NCBI GenBank assembly: GCA_005888745.1
Contig: VBBS01000026.1
Span: forward strand, 133,424-190,326
Source: Candidatus Bathyarchaeota archaeon
GTDB lineage: Archaea > Thermoproteota > Bathyarchaeia > 40CM-2-53-6
DNA length: 56,903 bases
Direction of reading: 5' to 3'
Shown: positions 1-8,729 of the stretch, in pieces
Layout: every line of letters starts with the position of its first letter
Position numbering within the stretch: position 1 is the first letter of the stretch
Position numbers and translations under genes: made by a program
The notes under the pieces: model-generated
What the model was told of the DNA's origin: nothing
What the model saw: only the letters and a program-made list of their open reading frames with translations
The model's database searches: none

Positions 1-427
1 CCCACTTGAGCATGTGAAAGAAGCTTCTCGCTCGTTTCTCATCCCGTTCGGCAATGGGTTCGTAGCCCAGGTTCCTGATCTCATCCAAGTAGGCGGTCTC
101 CACATTACTTTGAGCGTCTCCAGTAATCACCGCGGTCCTGACTCTCGACTTTCCGTATTTCTCGGCTAGATGGGGTCTGGTCTCGTCGAATAGGAAGCTG
201 CTGCATATCTCGATCTCCTCGTTCTCTCCCAGCTTCATCTGGAAGAGAAGATGGAGCGCGAGCTCGGTCGCCTTCTTCTGATACATCTTTCGTCCAAAGC
301 TAGGGCTTTGGAAAAATGTCACAGGAATCATATCGTAATGAAATTCCCCCGTTTCCTTTCGGTGCGCGCCGACTACGACTCCATGGAGGAGGTCGCCGAC
401 GCCAGCATCGTCAATCTGTATTGTCAA
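1..427 (-). CDS. Conserved hypothetical protein, C-terminus cut by window edge
   Basis: This reading frame runs off the left edge and holds 142 residues of good coding character. No ATG or GTG precedes it in frame, so I take the TTG at 427 as start. The protein begins LTIQIDDAGVGDLLHGVVVG and later has FQSPSFGRKMYQKKA and TRPHLAEKYGKSRVRTAVIT. The acidic DDAG near the N-terminus and the alternating strand/helix pattern suggest a soluble alpha/beta fold, but I do not recognise the family. It is divergent from the PadR gene that follows and could share its promoter region. Confidence 0.6.
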   Translation of the reverse strand, partial: MTIQIDDAGVGDLLHGVVVGAHRKETGEFHYDMIPVTFFQSPSFGRKMYQKKATELALHLLFQMKLGENEEIEICSSFLFDETRPHLAEKYGKSRVRTAVITGDAQSNVETAYLDEIRNLGYEPIAERDEKRARSFFHMLKW

Positions 428-523
428 ATCTGTAAGACTTTCATTCTGACTCGGACATAAGCGTGATTTTCCGGAACCGCCCCCACGTGTTAATTCTTGA
501 GGTCGCATTATTGAAGAGCGGAA

Positions 524-573
524 TGTTTATATTTCGATATCGGATAACCAATATCGGAAAAGCGATATCGAAT
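524..573 (+). promoter_or_regulatory. TATA box and repeated ATATCG operator in front of padR-like gene
   Basis: A TATA-like GTTTATATTT at 524-533 is followed at once by three ATATCG cores (TTCGATATCGG, AATATCGGAAAA, GCGATATCGAA) up to the start codon. PadR proteins commonly repress their own promoter. Related cores lie before the second PadR gene and at the V4R gene start, so I infer an autoregulatory operator. Confidence 0.5.
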
Positions 574-991
574 GTTTCGAGGATTTGGAATGTTCAGAAA
601 ACGCGGACTCAGACCATGGGTCCTCAACATCCTGAGAAGATCGCCCAAGAACGGGGCTGAGATAATTGACGAGATTGAGAACATGAGCCAGGGCTGGTGG
701 AGACCCTCCCCGGGATCCGTCTATCCCATGCTGGAAGAAATGGTCCAAGATGGGCTCGTCAAGAAGAGAGAAGACGGCAGATACGAGCTCACGACCAAGG
801 CACAGCAGGAAGAAGAATGGCCATTCAGCCACCACTTCACCGGCCCCCGATCAATAGACGCGATGCTAAACGAGATCACCGGCTACATATCCTACTTCGA
901 AGACTTGACAAAAACTGACCGAGCAAAGCTAGAGTCGCACAAAGACAAGATAAGAACGATAACAGAACGACTAACGGCGCTAGTCAAGTAG
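572..991 (+). CDS. PadR family transcriptional regulator
   Basis: The 139-residue protein has the PadR winged helix in its first half: LRPWVLNILRRSPKNGAEII (helix 1-2), then WWRPSPGSVYPMLEEMVQDG, the hallmark recognition-helix segment, and the wing KKREDGRYELT. The C-terminal half is helical and charged (residues about 95-139), as in the PadR dimerisation domain. The ATG at 590, preceded by GAGG, is an alternative start giving MFRKRGLRPW. PadR proteins are small ligand-responsive repressors; the ligand here is unknown. The repeated ATATCG motif just upstream is the likely autoregulatory site. Confidence 0.9.
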   Translation: MFRGFGMFRKRGLRPWVLNILRRSPKNGAEIIDEIENMSQGWWRPSPGSVYPMLEEMVQDGLVKKREDGRYELTTKAQQEEEWPFSHHFTGPRSIDAMLNEITGYISYFEDLTKTDRAKLESHKDKIRTITERLTALVK

Positions 992-1072
992 CACAAGGAA
1001 CCCTCGTCTTCAGCCTGTCTCGCCTAGACTGCTCTAAAGAGCAGAAGAGTATCCTGGAATCTGTTACCGTTG

Positions 1073-2221
1073 CTAGAACTGCTCCACGGTCTTAAGCCCT
1101 GACCCTGTTGCCATCAGGACGACTTCTGCTGACCTATCGATCATCTTCTCCCCGTAGAGGTGGGGTAGAGCGGCGATTGCTGCCGCGCTGGACGGCTCGA
1201 GGAGAAGACCCTCATCCTTGAGGACTTGACCCATGGACTTGTGAATCTCCTCGTCTGTGACGGTCAAAGCGATGCCGTCCGATTCTCTGAGACACCGAAG
1301 AATCCACTTTCCAGCCAGTGGCTTTGGTATTCTTAGACCGAAAGCGATCGTTTCGGGATTCTTCCATTCTTCCAAGTCATCTCTCTTAGAGTTGTACGCC
1401 TTGACAACCGGCGCACAACCCGCAGGCTGGACTGCAACGAATCTGGGTCTTTTCTTGACCCATCCAATTTTTTCCAGGATAGAGAACATCTTCCACATCC
1501 CTACAAGTCCGACTCCACCCCCAACAGGATATACAACAAAGTCCGGAGCCCTCCACTGCAGCTGTTGGCAAATCTCCAAGGCCATTGTTCCTTTGCCGTC
1601 GTGCCGGTAGGGTGTAACAAAAGTCGAGGCGTTGTAGCTCCCTTCCGTCTTTGACACAGGCTCTACTCGGCGTCCAGCGTCTGCCATAGTACCATCAACT
1701 AGTGTGACTGACGCTCCGAGTTTCCGGGAAAGTTCGACTTTCGCCGGATTTGCTTGCCGAGGTAGAAACACTTGACAACCCATATCCGCAATGTGCGAGT
1801 ATAGAGCGAAAGAGCATCCTGCGTTGCCCTCAGAAGACAAGACGATGTCCTTGACACCCAAAGCGGATAGAGCCGTGACTGCAAGGGAAGCGCCTCGGTC
1901 CTTGAAGGTCCCCGTCGGGTTTTTCGTCTCATCCTTTACCCACACATTTCCCTGGAAGGAGCTGAGCTTTCTCAGGGGAGTGTCACCCTCTCCAGCTGAG
2001 ACAATCTTGTCCTTTTCCCCGACTGGCAAGAAGGCCTGGTACTTCCACATCGACGGAGTACGGTAGAGATCCTCCCTCGAGATCTCGCTGAGAATCTCTG
2101 GATTGATTATTGTATCCAGAGGCCCGTTACACTTTGAGCACTTCTGAAGAATCTGGCCTTTCGGATAGATCGCGTGGCATTCTGTGCACCGTAGACCCTG
2201 GAAGGCGTTCTCTCGGCTCAA
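1073..2221 (-). CDS. thrC: Threonine synthase (PLP-dependent)
   Basis: This enzyme would convert O-phosphohomoserine to threonine in the cytoplasm. The 382-residue protein opens with a four-cysteine zinc-ribbon-like segment (C12, C15, C28, C31), as in many archaeal threonine synthases, then carries the PLP lysine in NPTGTFKDRG (K107) and a phosphate-binding SSEGNAGCS loop. PVGGGVGL further on is the glycine-rich PLP-phosphate loop. Its length fits fold-type II threonine synthase. The gene stands alone, divergent from the second PadR gene, sharing a 93-bp intergenic region. A cysteate synthase-like paralogue is a less likely alternative. Confidence 0.88.
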   Translation of the reverse strand: MSRENAFQGLRCTECHAIYPKGQILQKCSKCNGPLDTIINPEILSEISREDLYRTPSMWKYQAFLPVGEKDKIVSAGEGDTPLRKLSSFQGNVWVKDETKNPTGTFKDRGASLAVTALSALGVKDIVLSSEGNAGCSFALYSHIADMGCQVFLPRQANPAKVELSRKLGASVTLVDGTMADAGRRVEPVSKTEGSYNASTFVTPYRHDGKGTMALEICQQLQWRAPDFVVYPVGGGVGLVGMWKMFSILEKIGWVKKRPRFVAVQPAGCAPVVKAYNSKRDDLEEWKNPETIAFGLRIPKPLAGKWILRCLRESDGIALTVTDEEIHKSMGQVLKDEGLLLEPSSAAAIAALPHLYGEKMIDRSAEVVLMATGSGLKTVEQF

Positions 2222-2278
2222 CTAGACCTGGTAAACGCGAGGGTGCGATACCCTCTTAAGAGGCGGTTGTATTGAAAT

Positions 2279-2301
2279 CCGATAATATCGAATCTCGATA
2301 G
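2279..2301. promoter_or_regulatory. ATATCGA/CTCGATA operator-like repeat between thrC and second padR
   Basis: The stretch CCGATAATATCGAATCTCGA contains repeated (A)TATCGA cores close to the start of the second PadR gene and upstream of thrC on the other strand. It resembles the elements at 531-573 and 3224-3234. I infer a PadR binding site; thrC control is possible but not shown. Confidence 0.45.
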
Positions 2302-2314
2302 TTCCCGTGAAAGT

Positions 2315-2638
2315 ATGACAAGAGCCGTCAACGAGCGAATGGTGAAGAGCTTCCTTGATCTATTCGTCCTCTCTCTCCTCAATAATGGAGGAAAACACGG
2401 ATATGAGATCATGCGTGAACTGAAAGACAAGACTGGCGCGCATATCGGCGCAGGCACGCTTTACCCACTGCTGTACGAGCTGGAAGAGCGCAGGCTAGTC
2501 GCTGGCGAATGGATGTCGCCAACACGGAGAAGCAGACGCGTCTACCGAATTACGGATCAAGGCGAAAGATATCGGGACCAATCATTCCAAGGATTGGATC
2601 GGCTGCTAAGAACCTCGTTCTCGAATTCGAATCACTAG
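2315..2638 (+). CDS. PadR family transcriptional regulator
   Basis: The 107-residue protein is almost only a PadR winged helix. LFVLSLLNNGGKHGYEIMRE gives helices 1-2, AHIGAGTLYPLLYELEERRL the recognition segment, and RRSRRVYRITDQG the wing. The short C-terminal helix RYRDQSFQGLDRLLRTSF would serve in dimerisation. It is divergent from thrC, and its stop overlaps the end of the convergent V4R gene by four bases. ATATCGA repeats just upstream suggest self-control. Confidence 0.9.
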   Translation: MTRAVNERMVKSFLDLFVLSLLNNGGKHGYEIMRELKDKTGAHIGAGTLYPLLYELEERRLVAGEWMSPTRRSRRVYRITDQGERYRDQSFQGLDRLLRTSFSNSNH

Positions 2639-3177
2639 CCGGACATTCTCTTCGACTGTTCTGCATGCCGAGTAATCTCGGCTGGATCGCCTACTATCGC
2701 CTCACAGAACAGGTCACCCTTTCCTTGACAAGAAATCTCGAGCGACTCACATTCTCGGCCGAACGTCTGCTCCATTGCCCCCGTGAGAATCCCACGGCCA
2801 AAATGGCAGACCGGAGTTTTCCCCTTTCTGTTTCTCACTGAAACACCGTTCGTCCATCGTATCCTAGCGATCTTCTTCCCGAGGTCAACATTAACGATTG
2901 TGAGTTTTCCCCATCCGCCGAGGGTGCCTAGTCGCTCTGCGATCTGCTTGAGATCATCGCGATTCTTGATATCTAGGCCGGATTTTCTCGCCATGCTCAT
3001 GTATTGAGCACCACCTTGTTTCCCGATACTGTACTGGAAGCTAGTGGCGGTGATAGGACCGAAACTTTCAGTCAACCTGTCCTCGATGGAGTGAATCAAA
3101 GCGACAGGGATGAAGAGGAACCGTTCATTGTAGGCCGTGATTGTTCCCTTCGCCTCGTCGATTTCTAACGCCTGCAT
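2635..3177 (-). CDS. V4R domain (4-vinyl reductase-like) sensor protein
   Basis: The C-terminal half matches the V4R small-molecule-binding domain: CHFGRGILTGAMEQTFGREC, then the cysteine-bearing ISCQGKGDLFCEAIVG. The N-terminal half (LFIPVALIHSIEDRL...GPITATSFQYSIGKQGG) also fits the family. V4R domains bind hydrocarbon-type ligands or metals in regulators. I start at the ATG at 3177 (180 residues). A TTG start at 3243 would add 22 residues, but it lies beside the palindrome CCCGATATCGG, which looks regulatory. It converges with the PadR gene and may sense the ligand of that regulon, which is inference. Confidence 0.75.
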   Translation of the reverse strand: MQALEIDEAKGTITAYNERFLFIPVALIHSIEDRLTESFGPITATSFQYSIGKQGGAQYMSMARKSGLDIKNRDDLKQIAERLGTLGGWGKLTIVNVDLGKKIARIRWTNGVSVRNRKGKTPVCHFGRGILTGAMEQTFGRECESLEISCQGKGDLFCEAIVGDPAEITRHAEQSKRMSG

Positions 3178-3223
3178 TACGTTGCGGAGGCGGTCAGGCT
3201 TTTTGGCAATGCCCAGAGGCTTC

Positions 3224-3234
3224 CCCGATATCGG
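3224..3234. promoter_or_regulatory. CCCGATATCGG palindrome at V4R gene start
   Basis: A near-perfect palindrome followed by AAAAC, echoing AATATCGGAAAA before the first PadR gene. It lies about 50 bases upstream of the preferred ATG of the V4R gene, a fitting place for a repressor site. Assignment to PadR is inference. Confidence 0.45.
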
Positions 3235-3313
3235 AAAACACAACCCTGCTTAATTGGTCTTGCGAAAAAACGTACGCGCTCAACTTGGATCATCTCGTTA
3301 ACTGTTCAAGGTT

Positions 3314-4008
3314 TTAGGAGCGTTGCAAACACAATTGCATCTTTAGTGCGGTCTGAGACCCTTCCAAGGAAGAGTTTGGTTTCCGCGTGCTCCTCCGTCT
3401 AAACACTAGAAGTACAATCAAAACAACGACCACTCCAGCGACGCCGAGCCCAATCAACATTATCGTTGCGAAGCTGGAGAATAGTGAGTCGATGGTCTTG
3501 GAAACCATGACGGTGACGTTTGCGACAATAGGACTGGCCGTGTATGTCCCCCGAGCTGTTGCCGTACTCCCATGCAGCAGTTGCCCTAACGTTGCGGTTT
3601 CCTATGATAGCGCTTGCCGGAATGAGAACAGTAGAATCGATCGTCTTGTTTGTACCAGCCATGAGGTTGAATGGGACACTCAAAGTAACTTGACGTGTCC
3701 CGTTAGACCAGAAATTCGAAGCGAACGAAACACTGGTGACTCGAACAGTCAACTGACCGGTGTCAGTGAAGTTACTTGCTACTGAGATGTCTCCGCCCGG
3801 AAAAAGGTATGCCCGAGTAACCTAGATCAGGTTTCAAACCGTACGATTGACCATGGACAGTGAGAGTCGTAGGACTGGGTAGCGAAAGAATGACCAGCAC
3901 GAGTATCGTCGTAATCCAAAGAATATGATATCTTTTGGATAATGGAGTAGAGTTCAAGTTCTCCGGACTCCTATGCAGTCGGGTCCTGTTGGGCAGATCT
4001 AGGTGCAT
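3314..4008 (-). pseudogene. Membrane-anchored secreted protein split by two single-base frameshifts
   Basis: Three consecutive minus-strand frames form one protein if one base is removed from an A5 run (3801-3805) and one from a C5 run (3548-3552). Joined, the product has an N-terminal hydrophobic segment (ILWITTILVLVILSLPSP), a beta-rich extracellular part (GIPF|PGGDISVASNFTDTG, then NNSSG-type polar stretches; the second junction reads EYGNSSG|TYTASPIVANV), and a C-terminal membrane helix (IMLIGLGVAGVVVVLIVLLV) followed by RRRSTRK. This is an archaeal surface protein anchored outside-in. Both breaks lie in homopolymers, so either recent decay or consensus error is possible. The N-terminus overlaps the end of the DedA-like gene. 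Confidence 0.65.
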
Positions 4009-4669
4009 TGTTTCTCTGCCCCCTCGAGAAAAGGTTTCGAAGCCTCCCTAGCAATCTGCTTCGAAGGCTGTCCTTGTGTCCCAGCAGCCTCTTCTCCCAG
4101 TCAACCCTGATGATGAGATAGGCGGTGGAGAGGACGAGTGCCGCTGAAACAATTGATGCATAGACGTTCTCTCCAAAGAACTGGTCGACGATTTGCTTCG
4201 ATTGCCTCGCGACATAGAGGACGGACAAAATCCAGATGAATTTTCCAGTATAGAGAGCCAGGTAGCTTTTCAGCGGACTATATCGAATGATTCCCATGGG
4301 AATGAAAGCGGCGTCCACTAAGGGAGAGGCTGCGAAGACAACCCCCACCAAGAAGGTACTTCCGCCCAAGAGTTTTCGGAGAGAGTCAAACCTCTCCTGT
4401 TTACGAATCGCTCGTCGAGCCCCATATCCGAGAGCATAGCTGACAAGCTTTCCGGTGGCCGCTCCAAGCGCCGCGATGGCCGCGATCTGAATTACTCCGA
4501 GATAGCTCTCATCCAGAACAACGCCGATCACAATCACTAAGTAGGGTGTCGGAAAGAACGGAATGAGATTACCGGCAACACTGACGACAAAGACGAACAG
4601 AAGCGTGGCTAGGAGACCTGAAGGGTGGGAGGACAAAAATCCGAAGACCCATCCTATCAGATCGACCAT
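3971..4669 (-). CDS. DedA/VTT-fold membrane protein
   Basis: The 232-residue protein has about five hydrophobic segments and the VTT/DedA signature around GAATGKLVSYALGYGARRA, where a short re-entrant region and a conserved glycine/arginine pattern sit. VFAASPLVDAAFIPMGIIRY matches the second conserved half. Related proteins act as lipid scramblases or transport-linked membrane proteins; the substrate here cannot be told. The last 50 residues form a basic, arginine-rich cytoplasmic tail. It probably shares a transcript with the frameshifted surface protein downstream, which overlaps it by 38 bases. Confidence 0.7.
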   Translation of the reverse strand: MVDLIGWVFGFLSSHPSGLLATLLFVFVVSVAGNLIPFFPTPYLVIVIGVVLDESYLGVIQIAAIAALGAATGKLVSYALGYGARRAIRKQERFDSLRKLLGGSTFLVGVVFAASPLVDAAFIPMGIIRYSPLKSYLALYTGKFIWILSVLYVARQSKQIVDQFFGENVYASIVSAALVLSTAYLIIRVDWEKRLLGHKDSLRSRLLGRLRNLFSRGQRNNAPRSAQQDPTA

Positions 4670-4807
4670 GATGCTAGATCAATCACGCTCTATCTTGATG
4701 GGGTTGAAAAGCTATCTGGCCGGACCTTTCCAGGCAAACTCGCGGAGAGAAAGTTCTTCTGAGCGGAATTATTCTCCGGCCAACAAAGGTTGGAAGGGCC
4801 TGACAGG

Positions 4808-5125
4808 ATGAGGATTAAAGACGTCTACTCGAAGAAGATCACTTCAGAAGAGGAACAGGGCGGTTACGTAATTGTCCTGAAAGACCGGCTCACCTTCTTC
4901 CCAACGCTGGGCCGGAGATTTCAGATGATCCAGAATGGCCGTTCGCGAAGAGCCGTAGTCGAATCCTACCCCTGCACCTGCAGAGGGCCTGGGCTTCCCC
5001 ACTCACACTTTTTCGTCAGGGTCAAAGCTGTGAGGTCAGGCGACAGGGTTACCATTCGGAGAGATTCGAAGAGCGGAACCCGTTTTCTTCTCCAGGTCCA
5101 AAGCCATCCTGGAAGAGAGCCTTAA
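4808..5125 (+). CDS. Hypothetical small basic protein
   Basis: The 105-residue product starts MRIKDVYSKKITSEEEQGGY; an alternative TTG/ATG six codons earlier is possible. It looks like a small beta-barrel (YVIVLKDRLTFF, HFFVRVKAVRSGDRVTIRRD). A CTC pair occurs at SYPCTCRGPG. No family is recognised. It lies 45 bases before the RNase J-like gene on the same strand and is probably co-transcribed with it, so an RNA-related accessory role is conceivable but unsupported. Confidence 0.55.
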   Translation: MRIKDVYSKKITSEEEQGGYVIVLKDRLTFFPTLGRRFQMIQNGRSRRAVVESYPCTCRGPGLPHSHFFVRVKAVRSGDRVTIRRDSKSGTRFLLQVQSHPGREP

Positions 5126-5170
5126 GCTCTATAATGAGAGATTAGGAAACCGCGGTGGGAGGCTCGTTCA

Positions 5171-6490
5171 TTGGTAGAGATCATTTTCTACGGAGGAGCC
5201 GGCGAGATCGGTGGGAACATGATCCTCGTCCATGACGGAGACTCGAAGATCATGCTAGATTTCGGTATGAGCCTTGGAGAAAGGGGAAGATTCTTCTCCG
5301 AACCCTTCCTATCGCCCAGAAACGAAAGCGGGCTAATCAGTCTAGGAATCATACCCGACGTCGCCGGCCTCTACAAAGGAGATGGAGAAGTACCTGCCGA
5401 CGCCGTCTTTCTTAGTCACGCCCACATCGACCATTCAATGTCTATCTCCCTTCTCAACCGCCAGATACCGGTTTACTGTGGCGAGACCACGAAGCTGATT
5501 CTGGAGGCCTTGTCGACAGCTCGTCCAGGAGGCTTCGAGAACGATCTAGAAGGAATCCAGTTCAAGACTTTCCGAACAGGAGATCGGCTGAAGATGGGAG
5601 AAATGGAGGTGGAGCCGATTCACGTAGACCATAGCATGCCCGGATCCTATGGTTTCATAGTTCACACGTCCATTGGGACCCTTGCGTACAGCGGCGACTT
5701 CAGAGCTCACGGACCCAAGTCCGAGATGACGCAGGATTTTGCGGAGAAAGCAGAGAAATCGAATCCTCAGCTGTTTCTCTGCGAAGGTACAAACCTGGTC
5801 CGTGGTGACTTGCAATCTGAAGCAGAAGTAGTTGAGAAAGTTGACCATGTGGTTCGGAAAACAGATGGGCTGGTTCTAGCGAATTTTTCGACCGCGGACG
5901 TGGACAGGTTGAGAACGTTTTACGAGATTTCCAAGAAGAACAACAGAGTCCTGGCGGTCTCGTTGAGGCAGGCCTATCTGCTCCAAGCACTGGTCAATGA
6001 CAAGCACCTAGCGATTCCCGATGTCTCCCACGATCCCAGCATCGTCGTGTACCAGCGAACGAAAAAGACCTACTACAACTGGGAAAGAGAAGTTATGAAG
6101 AATACTACGGTAAAGACATCGAAAGATGTCAAGGAATCACAACGAAAATTCATTCTAGCTGCCAGCTCCTATGACATGAACGAGATCTTGGACATCAAGC
6201 CTGATGCAGGTGGAGCTTTCATCAACAGCAGCTCGGAACCATTCAACGAGGAAATGGAGATCGACCACGAACGATTCGTCAACTGGCTAAACCATTTCGG
6301 ACTGCCAATGTACCAGATTCATAGCTCGGGACACATGATGCCCACAGAGCTACGCGAAACGATCGCGAAGATCAGCCCAAAAACGCTCGTTCCGATTCAC
6401 ACAGAACAACCACATCTCTACGAACTCTTCATCAAAGACCTGTGCAAGGTGCACCAACCGATCAAAGGATCCATGTGGAAGGTGGAATAG
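5171..6490 (+). CDS. RNase J-like metallo-beta-lactamase fold hydrolase
   Basis: The N-terminus has GGAGEIGGNMILV and the metal-binding motif SHAHIDHS (H83, H85, D87, H88), followed by the later ligands H153 region (PIHVDHSMPGSYGF) and YSGDFRAHG. The C-terminal SSGHMMPTELRE and PIHTEQPHLYELF are typical of the beta-CASP/RNase J group, and the insert between them fits a beta-CASP cap. The family degrades or processes RNA in the cytoplasm. At 439 residues it is shorter than bacterial RNase J and lacks a clear C-terminal extension. The start is TTG with GGGAGG eleven bases ahead. Confidence 0.82.
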   Translation: MVEIIFYGGAGEIGGNMILVHDGDSKIMLDFGMSLGERGRFFSEPFLSPRNESGLISLGIIPDVAGLYKGDGEVPADAVFLSHAHIDHSMSISLLNRQIPVYCGETTKLILEALSTARPGGFENDLEGIQFKTFRTGDRLKMGEMEVEPIHVDHSMPGSYGFIVHTSIGTLAYSGDFRAHGPKSEMTQDFAEKAEKSNPQLFLCEGTNLVRGDLQSEAEVVEKVDHVVRKTDGLVLANFSTADVDRLRTFYEISKKNNRVLAVSLRQAYLLQALVNDKHLAIPDVSHDPSIVVYQRTKKTYYNWEREVMKNTTVKTSKDVKESQRKFILAASSYDMNEILDIKPDAGGAFINSSSEPFNEEMEIDHERFVNWLNHFGLPMYQIHSSGHMMPTELRETIAKISPKTLVPIHTEQPHLYELFIKDLCKVHQPIKGSMWKVE

Positions 6491-6508
6491 ACAATCGCCC
6501 GACCCTCG

Positions 6509-7072
6509 ATGAAGACTGGCAGAATCTACAGACGTTTCAAGGCGACAAGCGGGGAAAAAGTGACTCTACGGGCATTAAGGTGGGAAGACCTCGATAGTTG
6601 TGTAGTTTTCGTTAACGAGCTCGTAGGGGAAAAGCGTACTCAGCCGAACCTTGGGGTAATGGTGGATACGAAACAGACGAGGGAGCAAGAGGCAGAGTGG
6701 CTGACACACCAGCTGACTGGGATTGAGAAAGGGAGCGTCATCAGCGTAGTCGCGGATGTGCGAGGACACGTTGTTGGAAACAGTTCGGTGACGAGAGGAT
6801 CCTACAGGGACACAAAGTACCATGGATACCTTGGGATTGCGATCTCGAAAAATTCCAGAGACGTGGGGATAGGGGTGGAGATGATGCGCACCCTGGTCAA
6901 GGAAAGCCGAAAAGCGGGATTGAAAACAATTGAGCTAGAAGTCTTCGCCAACAACCCGCGAGCGATCCACGTATACGAGAAGACTGGGTTCAGACAATCA
7001 GGCCGGATACCCAAGAAGATGCTGAGGAACGACAAATTCATCGACAGCATCATTATGACCAGGGAACTGTGA
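6509..7072 (+). CDS. GNAT family N-acetyltransferase
   Basis: The 187-residue protein carries a full GNAT fold. YLGIAISKNSRDVGIGVEMM holds the acetyl-CoA pyrophosphate loop (R/Q-x-x-G-x-G), followed by TIELEVFANNPRAIHVYEKT and GFRQSGRIPKK, the usual beta5-helix4 end. Substrate is unknown; similarity is to the RimJ/RimL-type and ribosomal-protein acetyltransferases. It begins 18 bases after the RNase J-like gene and is likely in its operon. Confidence 0.88.
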   Translation: MKTGRIYRRFKATSGEKVTLRALRWEDLDSCVVFVNELVGEKRTQPNLGVMVDTKQTREQEAEWLTHQLTGIEKGSVISVVADVRGHVVGNSSVTRGSYRDTKYHGYLGIAISKNSRDVGIGVEMMRTLVKESRKAGLKTIELEVFANNPRAIHVYEKTGFRQSGRIPKKMLRNDKFIDSIIMTREL

Positions 7073-7154
7073 CATTCAAAGTCGTTTTCTTCGATCGCGA
7101 AACCAATCCGGAAAATCTGTGAATGCCTCCTGGTCAAAGAACAGGAGGTAGTCG

Positions 7155-8066
7155 TCAAGCCTGTTTCGACTTGAAGGTGGTAATCACAACTACTGCGATT
7201 ACTATGACTGAAGAAGCGAGCAGCGTCCGTAGCGTCAGCTGTTCGGCAGCAAGGAAGTAGCCGAGAAAGACAGCAACGACCGGGTTGACGTACGCGTAGG
7301 TGGAGACTCTGGCAGTCGTCGTCTTTGTCAGTAGCCAGACGTAGGACGAGAAACCTACCAGGGAACCGAATACAATCAAATAGATGAACGAGACAAGAGA
7401 TAGAAACGATACGTTACCCGGCTGAAAACCAGCCCATTCTTTAGAGACCAATGACGCCACCAAGAGGAAGGCTCCACCGGCTAACATCTCCATTCCACTA
7501 CCTAGCAACGGCGTCGTTGGGAGAGGTGCGTTTCTAGAGTAGACTGAACCGATTGCCCATGAGAGCGCGGCGAATATCAGAACCCCAGCCCAGAGAGGGT
7601 CCAACCCACCACTACCACCGAGATCGCCTGGTCCTACCAGCAGAATAACTCCTCCAAAGCCCAGGACTAGGCCGAATACGACGTGTAGAGTTGGGACGAT
7701 GCGGTCCTTTCGCAACAGCTCCAAAAGAGCCATCCAGATTGGAACAGTCGTGATCAATACCGCAGCCAAGCTCGAGGGAATCACCAGTTCGGCCTTCGTC
7801 ACCCCACCGTTTCCTCCGAGCAACAGTAATCCACCGACGATGGTCGCGGCCTTCCAATTGGCCCGTGTTGGACGCGGGGCGCCTCTCAAACGCATCCAGG
7901 CATAGAGCACTCCCCCTGCAATCAGAAAACGAGCTGCGGCCATCAGAAACGGCGGGAACGTTTCGATAGCGAAACGTATCGCCAAGTAAGTAGATCCCCA
8001 AATCGTGTAAATTGAGAGAAACGCCAAGGCGAGGCGAACTCGCATTGTCAACACGGGCAGAGCCAA
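7155..8066 (-). CDS. EamA/DMT family membrane transporter
   Basis: The 303-residue protein shows ten hydrophobic segments arranged as two EamA repeats. The start RLALAFLSIYTIWGSTYLAI and AIETFPPFLMAAARFLIAGG are the classic first-repeat signature, and a second repeat begins near LWAGVLIFAALSWAIGSVYS. Family members export metabolites or amino acids. It is convergent with the GNAT gene before it and stands alone. Confidence 0.9.
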   Translation of the reverse strand: MALPVLTMRVRLALAFLSIYTIWGSTYLAIRFAIETFPPFLMAAARFLIAGGVLYAWMRLRGAPRPTRANWKAATIVGGLLLLGGNGGVTKAELVIPSSLAAVLITTVPIWMALLELLRKDRIVPTLHVVFGLVLGFGGVILLVGPGDLGGSGGLDPLWAGVLIFAALSWAIGSVYSRNAPLPTTPLLGSGMEMLAGGAFLLVASLVSKEWAGFQPGNVSFLSLVSFIYLIVFGSLVGFSSYVWLLTKTTTARVSTYAYVNPVVAVFLGYFLAAEQLTLRTLLASSVIVIAVVVITTFKSKQA

Positions 8067-8206
8067 CGCCTCGCCTATACCTCCGTTGCGGGGATAGGAT
8101 CGGATAAACTATGCATCACCACAAATATTTCCTTCGACTGCGGCAGAGCCTTTTTGGCCCTAACCAAACCTTCACCAGCCTAGAGAATCTTCAGAGGATC
8201 GATCTC

Positions 8207-8620
8207 TCAGCTTCTGAACACCGGTATCCCAAACAGACTCACTATTACGGCTAGGACCCCAAAGGACAGCCCTAGCAGAAATGGAACGGACCCCATGAAC
8301 ACCAGAAATCCCAAGACCCCCCTGCTCTCCCTCTCCATAGACTGGCCCAATAGATAGAAACCTCCGGATACAAGAAACAATGGATAGAACAGCAACACCC
8401 AAGCGTTAGCAACGAATAAACCACCTGTGGACAGAACGGCAAACCAAATAGGGAATAGCAGGGACGCGATAATCAAAGAGAACCCATCGGAGGCCCCTTC
8501 GAGGAAGAAGTAAGGATTGCCAGAAAGCATCGAGTAAGTCATAGCGGCCAAAGCAAACCCTCCAACAACAATACCCAACAAGGCGGATGTTTTCAACGGA
8601 CGATCTAGATCCCTCCACAT
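8207..8620 (-). CDS. Hypothetical membrane protein
   Basis: From the ATG at 8620 the 137-residue product has four hydrophobic stretches (LLGIVVGGFALAAMTYSML, FSLIIASLLFPIWFAVLST, ANAWVLLFYPLFLVSGGFYL, LGFLVFMGSVPFLLGLSFG). A start 20 codons earlier is possible but would lie in the region facing the divergent acetyltransferase. No family is recognised. The gap between it and the EamA gene (about 140 bases) shows nothing clear. Confidence 0.6.
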   Translation of the reverse strand: MWRDLDRPLKTSALLGIVVGGFALAAMTYSMLSGNPYFFLEGASDGFSLIIASLLFPIWFAVLSTGGLFVANAWVLLFYPLFLVSGGFYLLGQSMERESRGVLGFLVFMGSVPFLLGLSFGVLAVIVSLFGIPVFRS

Positions 8621-8729
8621 CAGCCGTCGGGGCATTCGCTCGATCCCACTTTTACAATTGGATAATCCCAGGTAAGGCAACCGTGCTTAACTTCTTATCG
8701 GGAGGAAGGATAGTACAAGCAGACTTCCT

